DNA of 64,000 bases, from positions 620,001 to 684,000 of the forward strand of contig NC_006047.2 in NCBI RefSeq assembly GCF_000006445.2, given 5' to 3'. The translations under genes and the position numbers were made by a program. The notes beneath the pieces were generated by a model. That model had not been told where the DNA came from and ran no database searches. It saw only the letters and a program-made list of their open reading frames with translations. Every line of letters starts with the position of its first letter. The stretch's first letter is position 1. Of the stretch, positions 47,901 through 57,396 are shown in pieces. Source of the DNA: Debaryomyces hansenii CBS767. Lineage: Eukaryota; Ascomycota; Pichiomycetes; Serinales; Debaryomycetaceae.

Positions 47901-49583
47901 ATGCCAATGAGACCATCAGGACATAAAAAATTCCTCCAAGAGGATGTTAAATCCAATTCCTCGTCAAGATCAGCTTCAAGAGTTAGAACACCTAAAGTAG
48001 ATGGCGAAGAAAATGGGTCATTAGATGTGAATTTTCAAAGCATAGAAGAATTATTGACTATGAAATTAGAGTCTTTGCAAAGTCTCTTAGAGAAACAGAG
48101 TCTACAGGATGAAAGTACTATCACCGGTAATACTGATTCCCAAGATTACAAACAAAAATCTATTAGTAATTTGAACCAAGCTAGAATTCAATCAGGACTG
48201 ACAACGATAAATGACATTATTCATTCGTTGTCGATGTCTAGAACAGAAGTCTCGTCGCAATCCAGAGAAATGCTTTTGGCGCAATTATACAAGCTCATTG
48301 TTTCAAAGCCTTTGGTTGTTTATAACGAAGAGAATGCAGGCACTAAGAACTATGTTTCCGAGGATAAGGTTTTAGAGTTGATTAAGTTATTGACCAGTGG
48401 CGATTACAGATCTCCAAGTGAATTTTTGTTATTGTTTAGATCTTGTATTGGATTATTGGCAAGTGATATTGACGAATTCGGAGAGTTAATATCCCAAGAT
48501 TTCTTAAATCTTGTGCAAAGATTAATTCAAGATCCTACAACGCAGACTGTAAATAGTGAAAATAAGGCTAGTGTGATAACTGGGTATACAGGTTTATTAA
48601 TGATTTTGCATAATGGGTCTTCGAGCTATGGTATTGATGACAAAGTAACCTCCTTGATAGAGTTAGCTGAAGGTTATAATGCCAGCTCGAATACATTAAC
48701 AGCTCAGCTTAGATCTGGTGATAGAGAATACTCGACATTTTTTGCTGAAGATGTTGATAAGAAAATTATCAGTGATTCTGTAAATCAAGCAAATGGTGAA
48801 GCGGCAGTTGCAATCGCGGCATTACATGGTGCAGGGTGTCTTTTAACGTTAATAGAAAGGGGTGAATACTTAAATGACTATATTACAGATACTATGCCAA
48901 AATTAGTTGCATTAGTAGATAACGAGAACATTGAAATCGCTAAAGCTGCTGGAAGAATTATAGCATTGTGCTATGAGATTTTTACCTACGACAATAGTGG
49001 CGACGCTGATGAAGAAACCGAATATAATGCCAATTCACCTTACTATGAACAAGAAGAACTTTCTGCTATTATCGAGAGATTAGCTAATTTTTCTACCCAC
49101 AAAATTACTAAAAAGAACAAGAAGGAAACCCATTCAATTTTCAGAGATATATTATATACCATAGCAAACTATACCTCCTATGAGAAGAGAATTGAAATTT
49201 TGAAGAAGTCACCTGAAGGCATAGATATAATTAATTCATTAATGGACTCGAATTATATTAAATTATCAAAAACAAGATCACTCGCTATCAATAGTTGGTT
49301 TCTTTACTTGCGGTTGATTCATTTGAAATGGTGCTTCAGTTTTGGGGTCCATAATCAGCTCGTAAGCAATGACACCATTAGAGACATTTTGAAAGAACCA
49401 CCTAGTGATTACCAATTAAAATATGGTGGAAATGATGCCTATGGCGATGAAGACTATGATGACAGCTTTAATATTTCAGTGAGTGATAAATTTGCAACCG
49501 ACGATAAGAAGAGGACAGAGCAAATCAGAAAAGCCAGAGTTAATAAATTAGCTGAAACAATTGAAGATTTGGAAATCAAATGA
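47901..49583 (+). CDS. IFRD (interferon-related developmental regulator) family protein
   Basis: This 560-residue helical-repeat protein resembles animal IFRD1/IFRD2. The N-terminus is basic and Ser-rich. A long ARM-like region runs from about 40 to 440, including AAVAIAALHGAGCLLTLIER. The C-terminal IFRD block holds SWFLYLRLIHLKWCFSFGVH and NDTIRDILKEPP. Mammalian IFRD2 sits on idle ribosomes, so a translation-related role is possible, but that is inference. The tail is acidic, then basic. I know no studied orthologue in baker's yeast. Confidence 0.78.
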   Translation: MPMRPSGHKKFLQEDVKSNSSSRSASRVRTPKVDGEENGSLDVNFQSIEELLTMKLESLQSLLEKQSLQDESTITGNTDSQDYKQKSISNLNQARIQSGLTTINDIIHSLSMSRTEVSSQSREMLLAQLYKLIVSKPLVVYNEENAGTKNYVSEDKVLELIKLLTSGDYRSPSEFLLLFRSCIGLLASDIDEFGELISQDFLNLVQRLIQDPTTQTVNSENKASVITGYTGLLMILHNGSSSYGIDDKVTSLIELAEGYNASSNTLTAQLRSGDREYSTFFAEDVDKKIISDSVNQANGEAAVAIAALHGAGCLLTLIERGEYLNDYITDTMPKLVALVDNENIEIAKAAGRIIALCYEIFTYDNSGDADEETEYNANSPYYEQEELSAIIERLANFSTHKITKKNKKETHSIFRDILYTIANYTSYEKRIEILKKSPEGIDIINSLMDSNYIKLSKTRSLAINSWFLYLRLIHLKWCFSFGVHNQLVSNDTIRDILKEPPSDYQLKYGGNDAYGDEDYDDSFNISVSDKFATDDKKRTEQIRKARVNKLAETIEDLEIK

Positions 49584-49634
49584 TGAATAATATATATATT
49601 TATTGTGAGTTTATAAAATATTCAATAATAAATT

Positions 49635-50360
49635 TTATAATATATCCAAATCTAATTGGAATGATGTTGAAGTAGTTTTCGTAATGTGTATTTTTGACAA
49701 ATCTTCGACTACAAATGATGATCCTGCGTTTATTAAAGTATCCTTATCAAAAGTAGTTGCAATCCCAATAACATGAAACCCTGCAGCAATACCCGCTTGA
49801 ATACCCACCGGGGCGTCTTCGAAAACAACAGCAGAAAATTCATGACCAACTAGTTTGTTTGTCTCTTTTAATTGACTAAATGCCTCCAAGTAGCCTTCGG
49901 GATTCGGCTTACCTTGCGAAACATCATTTGCAGTAATGAAAACCTTTGGCTTGCCAGAATTTACAAATAATTTTTCAAACCACCCATATGCTAAATCTTT
50001 AGTACCAGAAGTTATTATAGCCCACTGATTACTTCCAAACTTATTTATACTATCGATCAAATGTGTTGCACCCTTGACCTCTTCCGCTAAATGCCCATAA
50101 TTTGTAACAATGGCTTTTTCAAAAAGATTAATAGACTCTTTGTCGTTTTGTAAATAAGGAAACCATCTTTTGATTGTTTCAGCCGTTCTTGTTCCATGTG
50201 CTGAATTTAATAAAATCTCAGCATCGATAGGTACTTCATTTGTTGAATTATGATTATTGCATTGTTCAATCCATGTCTTTTCTACAGCAAGTGTTGAATT
50301 TACAAGAGTACCATCTAAGTCGAACAATAGGAAATCAGCTATAATACTTTTATGAGACAT
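49635..50360 (-). CDS. HAD-family sugar phosphatase, DOG1/DOG2-like
   Basis: This 241-residue phosphatase belongs to the HAD superfamily. Motif I is FDLDGT (nucleophile Asp 14), motif II TSGT near 118, motif III lysine in QGKPNPEGY near 150, and motif IV VFEDAPVGI near 174. The WFEKLFVNSGKPKVFITANDV and VVEDLSKIHI stretches look more like 2-deoxyglucose-6-phosphate phosphatase (Dog2) than glycerol-3-phosphatase (Gpp1). The two are close, so a role in glycerol formation next to GPD1 cannot be excluded. Confidence 0.85.
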   Translation of the reverse strand: MSHKSIIADFLLFDLDGTLVNSTLAVEKTWIEQCNNHNSTNEVPIDAEILLNSAHGTRTAETIKRWFPYLQNDKESINLFEKAIVTNYGHLAEEVKGATHLIDSINKFGSNQWAIITSGTKDLAYGWFEKLFVNSGKPKVFITANDVSQGKPNPEGYLEAFSQLKETNKLVGHEFSAVVFEDAPVGIQAGIAAGFHVIGIATTFDKDTLINAGSSFVVEDLSKIHITKTTSTSFQLDLDIL

Positions 50361-50726
50361 AATACTCTATCAGTTTCTTTGCCTTACATATACTATCTTT
50401 GTTGTCATCTTAAATCGCGGAGATCTGTCGGGCGTATCGGTCAGATATTACAATATGTACAATCCATATAATCCTTTTTATTCACATTCCCATAATAAAT
50501 ATATACCATATAATTCTTCTTACATTATGCGTTACTATTAAACACTCATACTTTTGATCATATAAGCTTGGTGTACTGTATTGAGTACATTTTGAAGAAT
50601 CTGATAAGATCTCCTAAACCTTTTATCCTGTATGTTCTTGGCTGGCTTTATTAAACCACAAATGAGCACATCAAGACATATAACACTTACCTCTGTTGAT
50701 ATGCGGGGCCCCACTTTTAGATGCTC
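50361..50726. other. Intergenic region between phosphatase and Zn2Cys6 genes
   Basis: This holds the phosphatase promoter and the 3' end of the regulator gene, both on the minus strand. It is AT-rich with TATA-like stretches around 50500. No ORF or RNA gene is supported. Confidence 0.45.
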
Positions 50727-52347
50727 TTACTCGAAAAATGAATTAGGATCAAACTTTCCTAATAAATGGAATGAGTTGTTTGGAATCCTGAATTTTCGTT
50801 CAAAGATGACACGATATAGTTTTTCATCGAATTCAGAATTCCAGGTTCCATTAAAACATTGGAAGTTATAATCTTTGAACCAGAAAATATAATCATTCCA
50901 AATATTTTTACTGTCATATAGTTGAAATTTTGTTACGCAGCATAAACAAGCAAAAACATAAAGCATCCTCAACGCAAAGAAGTGCTTTGCCCTGATCAAT
51001 TCATGAAGATCGTCTGGAATCAAAAGAATCCAAGCAAACAATGGCACTGGATAATTCAAAAAAATCGTTTTAGACATATGCAATTCCAAACTTGCTATAG
51101 AATTCTGTAGCGTAGCAAAGTTATCGCTCGTTATTGACGTCTTCACTTGGTCATCGTAATATTCAGAGAGTTGGCTCCGCAATGATCTCGTTATCGGATT
51201 TGACTCGATTGAACTATTAATCAACGGTAAAATACCAAAATAATCAGAAGTTGCCAATGCTTTGTAACTGACTTTGATCGCATTCCTGACACCTCTTACG
51301 ATCGAAAGAAAGTCAGTTTCAATTTCGTGGTCAAATGACACCAACGGCACAAGTCTATGTGGATGAATACCCAAAAATGAAAAAATTAAGATTCCAGAAA
51401 CCAGTAGTTCCGACGCCGTTATTTCATCTATTTCAGGTTCAACATCAGTAGTGGTTCTATCAATGATGTTTCCCGTATGCTTGAGAGTATTCATGAAATA
51501 TTTGCTCGTTTTAAGAAATAGATTATTACTAGGGTCCTGCTCTGGTTTTTCCAAACTCAAACTTTCTGTGAGCAATTTATAGTTCACTACGTTGCCCATT
51601 CGCTCCATGTCCCTCCGCACAGCGTGGTCCGTGTCAACATCTATAAGCTTTTCAAAATCACACAATGGCCATAAATTAATGCTACTGAACAGAAAGATGG
51701 ACTGGCGTACCAAGTCGGACTGCAAGAACAACTTGGGCACCTGTGTACGCCAGGTTCTGTCCGCCCTCATGTTGACTCCAAACGAAATTAACGGTATACA
51801 ATAGGCGTTGAAGAAGTTCAACAACCTCAATTCAAATGTCGATATATTCAACAATTTGGTAGACGAATTCAACATAAGTTCACATGTAAGCCCTCCAAAT
51901 GTCTTGGCTGGATCCTGTTCCTCTTCTACCATCTGCCATTTCGTTTGCACCGTTTCCAACCTCGTATCCTTCGTATTTATTGTGCCATTTATATCTATCG
52001 TATCCTTGGATCCATCTTCTATTCTCGCTACCTCCTCCACAGGATATACACACTCCCGACTTGTATGAACACAATATTCACATCTCGGCTTACTCTCATC
52101 ACACTATGCTCGTTAGTATCACTCCAATCCATTTTACCGAATGCCTGCAAATCTTAATACGTACTTTGATTCGAAGTTTCTTGCAACTGAGGCAACCATT
52201 CTTTGATCGCTTTTTTCCCCTGAGTGTTCCATTCTTTTTTAAATTCTTCGGTGCATTCTTTGCTACCTTCGTTCTATTCACTCCACCGTACCGATTATAA
52301 GGACTTATGCTCGAGTCTAAGTTACTTTTCAATACTCGCTCTGTCAT
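50727..52347 (-). CDS. Zn2Cys6 transcription factor, two exons
   Basis: Splicing is needed to make this regulator. Exon 1 is 52347-52165 (61 codons) and ends in GCLSCKKLRIK. Exon 2 is 52103-50727 and resumes with CDESKPRCEYC and then REC. The joined cluster is a perfect Cys-x2-Cys-x6-Cys-x6-Cys-x2-Cys-x6-Cys at residues 52, 55, 62, 69, 72 and 79. A basic stretch (RGKKRSK) precedes it. The remaining 440 residues look like the fungal transcription-factor middle region, of mostly helical and hydrophobic character. The total is 519 residues. The target pathway is unknown. Without splicing, the DNA-binding domain is lost. Confidence 0.88.
52104..52164 (-). other. Spliceosomal intron, 61 nt, within the zinc cluster
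   Basis: On the minus strand the donor is GTACGT (52164), the branch site TACTAAC and the acceptor CATAG ending at 52104, seven bases after the branch motif. Exons join in phase 0 between the second and third zinc-cluster cysteines. Unspliced, the frame ends at TGA (52101-52099). Confidence 0.92.
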
Positions 52348-52853
52348 TTGAAAATTTTCTTAGGTGCTCCACTATTTTTTTCTCCGCCCTTACTAACACT
52401 ATTATCTTCTATCTAACGGTCTTGCTTTGTATCTTATTATGCAAAAGAACGTTAGCCGGCTCGAAAGTAGTCGGCCAAATTTGATAAGATTGGAAATTTT
52501 GTCGCTTACCTAATCGCACCCGTTAAATAGGTCCGCTTATATAATTTAGCCATACTTCAACAGTCTCGGATCGAAGTTGGAATATATCGGATATAAACCT
52601 AAAACGCAACATTGACATATAGTCCGTAATTTAATGTGTGCAAAAAGGTTCCATGAGTTAGAGAATAATTTGCGTCATTAATCGGACTTGGCTAGGTTAG
52701 GATTCTTGGCTGTACCAAACTCGATTGGGTGATGGCTAAACATGAATGAATTACGACAGCTACAGGCGAAAGGAAATATAAATAGGTGCCGAAAGACGAC
52801 AAAAAATGAGAGGTATTTAGAGATATAAGCATTGAATTCAGAAAGTTAAATCA
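52348..52853. promoter_or_regulatory. Divergent promoter of Zn2Cys6 gene and seven-helix protein gene
   Basis: CCG and CGG triplets lie at 52456-52458 and 52472-52474 (13-bp spacing), and CCG overlaps an 8-bp palindrome AGCCGGCT (52454-52461). Zinc-cluster regulators bind such triplets, so this is a candidate site for the flanking factor. The rest is AT-rich. Confidence 0.4.
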
Positions 52854-53714
52854 ATGGTGCTGAATACTACTAGTTGGGAAATTGTTGCGTATGTGCAATT
52901 GATTTTTTTTGCAATTATGCTTATTGGATTGGGTGTGGTGGTTGTTCAAAAGTGGATGAAGGGAACGGACCGTGGGATCATTAAGAGGTTTGTGGGATAT
53001 TTTGGGATATTTACGGTGCTCAAGGTTGCCGGAGGGATCTGTGGGATCGTTTTGCTTCATCAATCGCAGTATAGTAGTGGATTGACTATGGCGACTTACA
53101 TATTGGATAATGTTAGTTTGGGGTTGCTTATCAAGAGTGTGTTGCCGTTTTTAGAATTGATGGTCACGGAGAAGGACCCAGAGGCACTCGTGGAAAACCC
53201 CTTCAAGTATGATACGGGGTCAGAGGACCAGATGATGAATGTTAGGAATGTGGGCCTCGGGAAGTTGGTGGGTACTACCCTGAAAAAAAACTTGCCATTT
53301 AGGGTTTTGACGTTGATGATTACGGCTGCTGTTATTTGCACAATTGTCGGTGCTACTGGAATCAACTCCAATGGCCTGAATAGTGGGTCATCGCCCATGA
53401 AAGCTGGGTCGATTCTTTTTCTTGTTATTATTATTTTTATGGCTGTTCTCATCGCGTGGGGTCATAGTTTGAACGAGGACCATCGAACTATGGCCAAGAT
53501 ATTACTTGGATCTATCGCTTTCTATATTATCAGAGCAGTTTATTCGATTTTGTCGTCGTTTGCTGGAATCAATTTTGAAAACCCCAGTAAGTTTCTCCTA
53601 ATTTTTGGTGAATATCAGTACTACACTTTCTTGGCTTTCTTGGAAGAGTGCATCATCAGTATGATTTTATTAGTTAATTTGTTCGTGTTCCACTCGCCGC
53701 CAGTAATACAGTGA
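52854..53714 (+). CDS. Seven-helix fungal membrane protein, function unknown
   Basis: This 286-residue protein has about seven hydrophobic segments (near residues 8-30, 43-63, 78-98, 145-165, 182-202, 216-238 and 258-280). The N-terminus is short and hydrophilic and the C-terminus is FHSPPVIQ. It resembles the fungal seven-TM families of unknown role (DUF7702 type) rather than a transporter or known receptor. No catalytic motif is visible. It is divergent from the Zn2Cys6 gene, so joint control by that factor is possible but unproven. Confidence 0.75.
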   Translation: MVLNTTSWEIVAYVQLIFFAIMLIGLGVVVVQKWMKGTDRGIIKRFVGYFGIFTVLKVAGGICGIVLLHQSQYSSGLTMATYILDNVSLGLLIKSVLPFLELMVTEKDPEALVENPFKYDTGSEDQMMNVRNVGLGKLVGTTLKKNLPFRVLTLMITAAVICTIVGATGINSNGLNSGSSPMKAGSILFLVIIIFMAVLIAWGHSLNEDHRTMAKILLGSIAFYIIRAVYSILSSFAGINFENPSKFLLIFGEYQYYTFLAFLEECIISMILLVNLFVFHSPPVIQ

Positions 53715-53844
53715 ATATTAACCGGTTTGGTAGATTTTATCTTAGATAAATAGTATATGTATTGCACAATATTTTCTCTATAACAGGAAAAAAAACAAAA
53801 ATTATACTTAGCAATATACAAATACAAACAAATTATTAATCATA

Positions 53845-55803
53845 TCATTGGACGATGAAATCTTCAACATCGAATCTCTTTGGAGAGATACCCATCTTAC
53901 CAATATAATCGTTAGCTTCAAATTTCATTTTCTTGGTCGTTTCTTCATCCCACTTTAATTCATGTTCCATAATAGCACATACACCGTCAACAGCAGTCAA
54001 AGCTTCTCTGGCGTTTAAGAAAGCTAATCTAGTTCTTCTAGCTAAGAAATCAACTGGAGTTCTGGCGTATTCGTACTTCAAAGAGTATTTTAATTCGGCA
54101 ATCGTGAATGGCTCGTCAAACGATTGGTACGATAAAATATTTTCTTCTGATTCCTTATCTTCGGAAGGTTCAAAAGACTTATTGGCTGCTAAAGTGATTG
54201 GTAACTTGTTGTAATCAGATTGGTGATATAATTCCAAAATCAATGAAGCTCTTGAACCATAGTTGTGTGACAAATGCTTAGCCAACTTCAAAGGAATTCT
54301 GTATTCGTGAATCAATCTAGCAGAATAATTCTTTGAATAATCTTCACCACCAGCTAAGATAATCTTGTTAGTTTGACATGGTAATAAGGCGTTGTTCTTA
54401 CCATCGAAATCGTAGTTTTTAACTAATGTATCAACAGTTTCTTGAGCCATTTCTCTGTAAGTAGTCCATTTACCACCAGAAATGGTAAGTAAACCACTAG
54501 GAGATTGAGAAATGAAATGAGAACGAACTAAACCTTGCGTACTACCGGAACCTGGTTGTTCATCTTCGGGAATAGTAGATGGGTCACGGACTAATGGTCT
54601 AATACCAGACCAAGCAGATAAAACATCGGTTCTGTTAACAGGGAAAACAATATACTTTTGCAATTCTTGTAAAATATCTTGGATATCTTCTTCGGTAGGA
54701 ATTGGGTTTTCTGGAACGGATTTCAAAGGAGTATCAGTAGTACCAGCCAAAACCTTTCCTTGCCATGGTAAGAAGAACATAACACGACCATCAGAAGTAG
54801 ATGGATCTAATAAACCCATATCTCTTGGACAGTAGTATTCAGGTAAAACAACGTGGACACCAGAAGATGGAACAACCATTCTTGGAGGTTGGTCAATCTT
54901 TGGTGGTAAACCTTGAGGATCCTTGTCCATTTCCAAAAGCTTGTCAGCAAATGGACCAGTAGCGTTAACAGTAGCAGTAGCATTAATATTGTATTCCTTA
55001 CCAGTTTCTCTATCAACAGCGAGGACACCGGTAATCTTATCATCCTTCTTGACCAATTGCTTAACTTCCATGTAGTTCAAAACAGTAGCACCTTGATCAA
55101 TAGCAGTAATAGCCAAAGTAGCATTCATTCTAGCATCATTAAAGGTACCATCGTGGTAAACACATGTGGCCTTCAAGTTCGAGTCGTCCATCATTGGGGC
55201 AATAGCACTAGTCATTTCTCTTGAGAAAACAGTCGATGATCTCAAGTTTTGGTGACCAGCGAACCAATCGTACATCTTACAACCAACGAAGAAGTAAGGA
55301 ACTTGCCACCATTTGTAAACTGGAATCATGATTGGCAAAACAGAACATAAATGTGGTGCGGTTCTCAACATGTTACCTCTTTCATTTAATGCTTCGATAA
55401 CCAAGTCCAACTGAGCCTTCGATAACTGGAAAATAGCCTTTTCCAAGTAACGAACCCCACCGTGGGCCATCTTGGTCGATTTAGAAGATGTTCCGGAAGC
55501 AAAATCACTCTTTTCCAACAAACAAACGTTTAACCCTCTGGTAGCAGCATCGACTGCTGTACCAGTACCAGTTGCACCTCCTCCGACGACTATAACGTCG
55601 AATTTAGGCGTAGTTTCCAACTTATTCAATAACGATTCTCTTGATGGTGGTGTCGCCAACTCTTTTCTTAATGGCTTGTATGAGTTGTTCAAGTCCGACA
55701 CAACTGGCGGCCTGATAAAATCCAAGTACACGATAGTACCACCAACCCCTGCAGCAGCTGCTAACGCAGTTTTGGCTAATTTGGTTTGAAAAATCTTAGA
55801 CAT
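53845..55803 (-). CDS. GUT2: GUT2, mitochondrial FAD glycerol-3-phosphate dehydrogenase
   Basis: This enzyme oxidises glycerol 3-phosphate on the outer face of the inner mitochondrial membrane and passes electrons to ubiquinone, for glycerol use and redox shuttling. A presequence with hydrophobic segment (residues 1-32) is followed by the FAD motif VVGGGATGTGTA (72-83). The GGVRYLEKA region lies near 115, and TTDTPL and GGKWTTYREM complete the domain. It is 652 residues, full length. It catalyses the reverse limb to GPD1. A TATATAAA box lies 133-140 bp upstream on the coding strand. Confidence 0.97.
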   Translation of the reverse strand: MSKIFQTKLAKTALAAAAGVGGTIVYLDFIRPPVVSDLNNSYKPLRKELATPPSRESLLNKLETTPKFDVIVVGGGATGTGTAVDAATRGLNVCLLEKSDFASGTSSKSTKMAHGGVRYLEKAIFQLSKAQLDLVIEALNERGNMLRTAPHLCSVLPIMIPVYKWWQVPYFFVGCKMYDWFAGHQNLRSSTVFSREMTSAIAPMMDDSNLKATCVYHDGTFNDARMNATLAITAIDQGATVLNYMEVKQLVKKDDKITGVLAVDRETGKEYNINATATVNATGPFADKLLEMDKDPQGLPPKIDQPPRMVVPSSGVHVVLPEYYCPRDMGLLDPSTSDGRVMFFLPWQGKVLAGTTDTPLKSVPENPIPTEEDIQDILQELQKYIVFPVNRTDVLSAWSGIRPLVRDPSTIPEDEQPGSGSTQGLVRSHFISQSPSGLLTISGGKWTTYREMAQETVDTLVKNYDFDGKNNALLPCQTNKIILAGGEDYSKNYSARLIHEYRIPLKLAKHLSHNYGSRASLILELYHQSDYNKLPITLAANKSFEPSEDKESEENILSYQSFDEPFTIAELKYSLKYEYARTPVDFLARRTRLAFLNAREALTAVDGVCAIMEHELKWDEETTKKMKFEANDYIGKMGISPKRFDVEDFIVQ

Positions 55804-57396
55804 TCTCGAGACAAACTTTCTAAAATCTTTCTAGGGTGTTCTTACTGTCTATATAATGGAATAATAATAAGTGTCTTGATAGAAAAATTCTCCTGGAAAA
55901 AATTTGCAATTTCCTTGTGAAAAGAAAGTCTGTTCTTTATATACTATTTATGAAAGCTGTTCTTCAAATGGTTAGAGAATTTCGTCCATCAGTTGCATGC
56001 AGGACTACGGATCCTCATGGTTGTTGTCGATCTCATTGGGCTATAAACGGTTGCTCCAGCGGGTTGCTGTGTTTACTTTTGCTTAATATTCATTGATAGA
56101 GGTGGCGCTTGATGCAACATATGTATTACGAGAGTATTGTGATAGTATATGGTAGATAGCAGTGCTATGTATGAGAAAGCATCAGGAGTCCGTTGGACCG
56201 ACACGGGCATTTCTACACCGAAAAGTTCGCAGCAATTTCTCTGCCAGTAGTCTGACTGAGACAGAGGCGGGAAGACTGGAAGCAAGGATATATCGGATAG
56301 GTATTTGACAAGACCGCTTTTACATGGCCATGTAAGATGAACATACTCTGCCAGGCTGTTGAGCGGTTACAACTAGGATGGATAGGTTATGGCATGTTAC
56401 CGAGGTTCGTTTGCAGCATAAAACGGACCGAAGTTGAGAGCCATGACACAAAATTGATAAATAAGGCGACCTAATGAAACGCAGTTCATCAGCGAGACAA
56501 TGCGCCCCCCAGATAACGGATATGGGGGAGTCGTGATGGCGCGAGACAGATCGCGAACGGAGACCCGAGAGCCAGCATGGTGGTAGAGAATGTAAATAGT
56601 GAGTAGGTAAAGAGATTCTAAAATGATGCGATGACAGACGGTGGGGATTTGGACGGACGATCCTAGTGGGGGAGGGGGAGGGGCCAGAGAAGCAATTCGC
56701 CTATATGAGTTTAACGGTATTGAGGTTGGTACGCCCATATTGACACGGGATGTTGTATAGCTGTGTGTAAGAGTAGATACGACCCGCGACGACGTGAAAT
56801 GACCACTAAAGACCCGGGTCTATTGGTGAATGAGAGCCGACGAGGTTGGTGGTACCTGGATCTTACTCCAAATGGGCTAAAATATGGTTCTGTAGCATAC
56901 CGATTTGGTATATGCAGTTTTGTAGAAACGAATGGTAGCACTGCTATTGGGTGATTATCAATTCGGCACACCAACAATAGCAGAACAAGTAGTTGTGGTT
57001 GGCGAATGCATTCGAAGATATTTTGGCATCACCGTTGCACATGCTCAACGCGATATTCTAGTAGCCGTGATCCAGAGCGAGGTAGTTATGGGCTGTCATG
57101 GGTGAAAGGATGGCATCTGAGGTGAGTGCAAGGGCTACGTTTTTGCCCGAAAGCCCACTTATTTCCCGGGCATAGTTAGTTATGCCCAATACAATACTAC
57201 CATTTATTTCTGGTTCTGTTACGATGTAGCTTATTTGAGTTCCTGACTAGTAGTACTTCTTTGAGAGCCAAGCAGTAAGGCTAGACTGATTATGTAACAC
57301 AAACGGCCACGATGACATAATCATTATCAAAAGCCCATATAAGCCATATTACAACCTACACGTAGTTGCCATCAGGCCAAGTACAAGCTAATCAAG
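55804..57396. promoter_or_regulatory. Long GUT2/UBX2 divergent intergenic region with G/C tracts
   Basis: At 1.6 kb this is the largest gap in the window. A TATATAAA for GUT2 is at 55943-55936. C and G runs cluster at 56514-56519, 56525-56529 and 56668-56683, the last nearly all G. They include AGGGG stress-element cores and Mig1-like GTGGGG. The region looks less AT-rich than other gaps. Chance ORFs up to 113 codons have no family features. No tRNA, snRNA or snoRNA was recognised. Confidence 0.5.

Noticed and set aside
52099..52347. Stand-alone 82-codon protein
   Set aside because: It reads through the intron; only the spliced form gives the complete zinc cluster.
56397..56738. 113-codon ORF on the minus strand in the GUT2/UBX2 gap
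   Set aside because: It crosses the G/C-run cluster, whose runs yield poly-Pro by chance, and shows no conserved motif.
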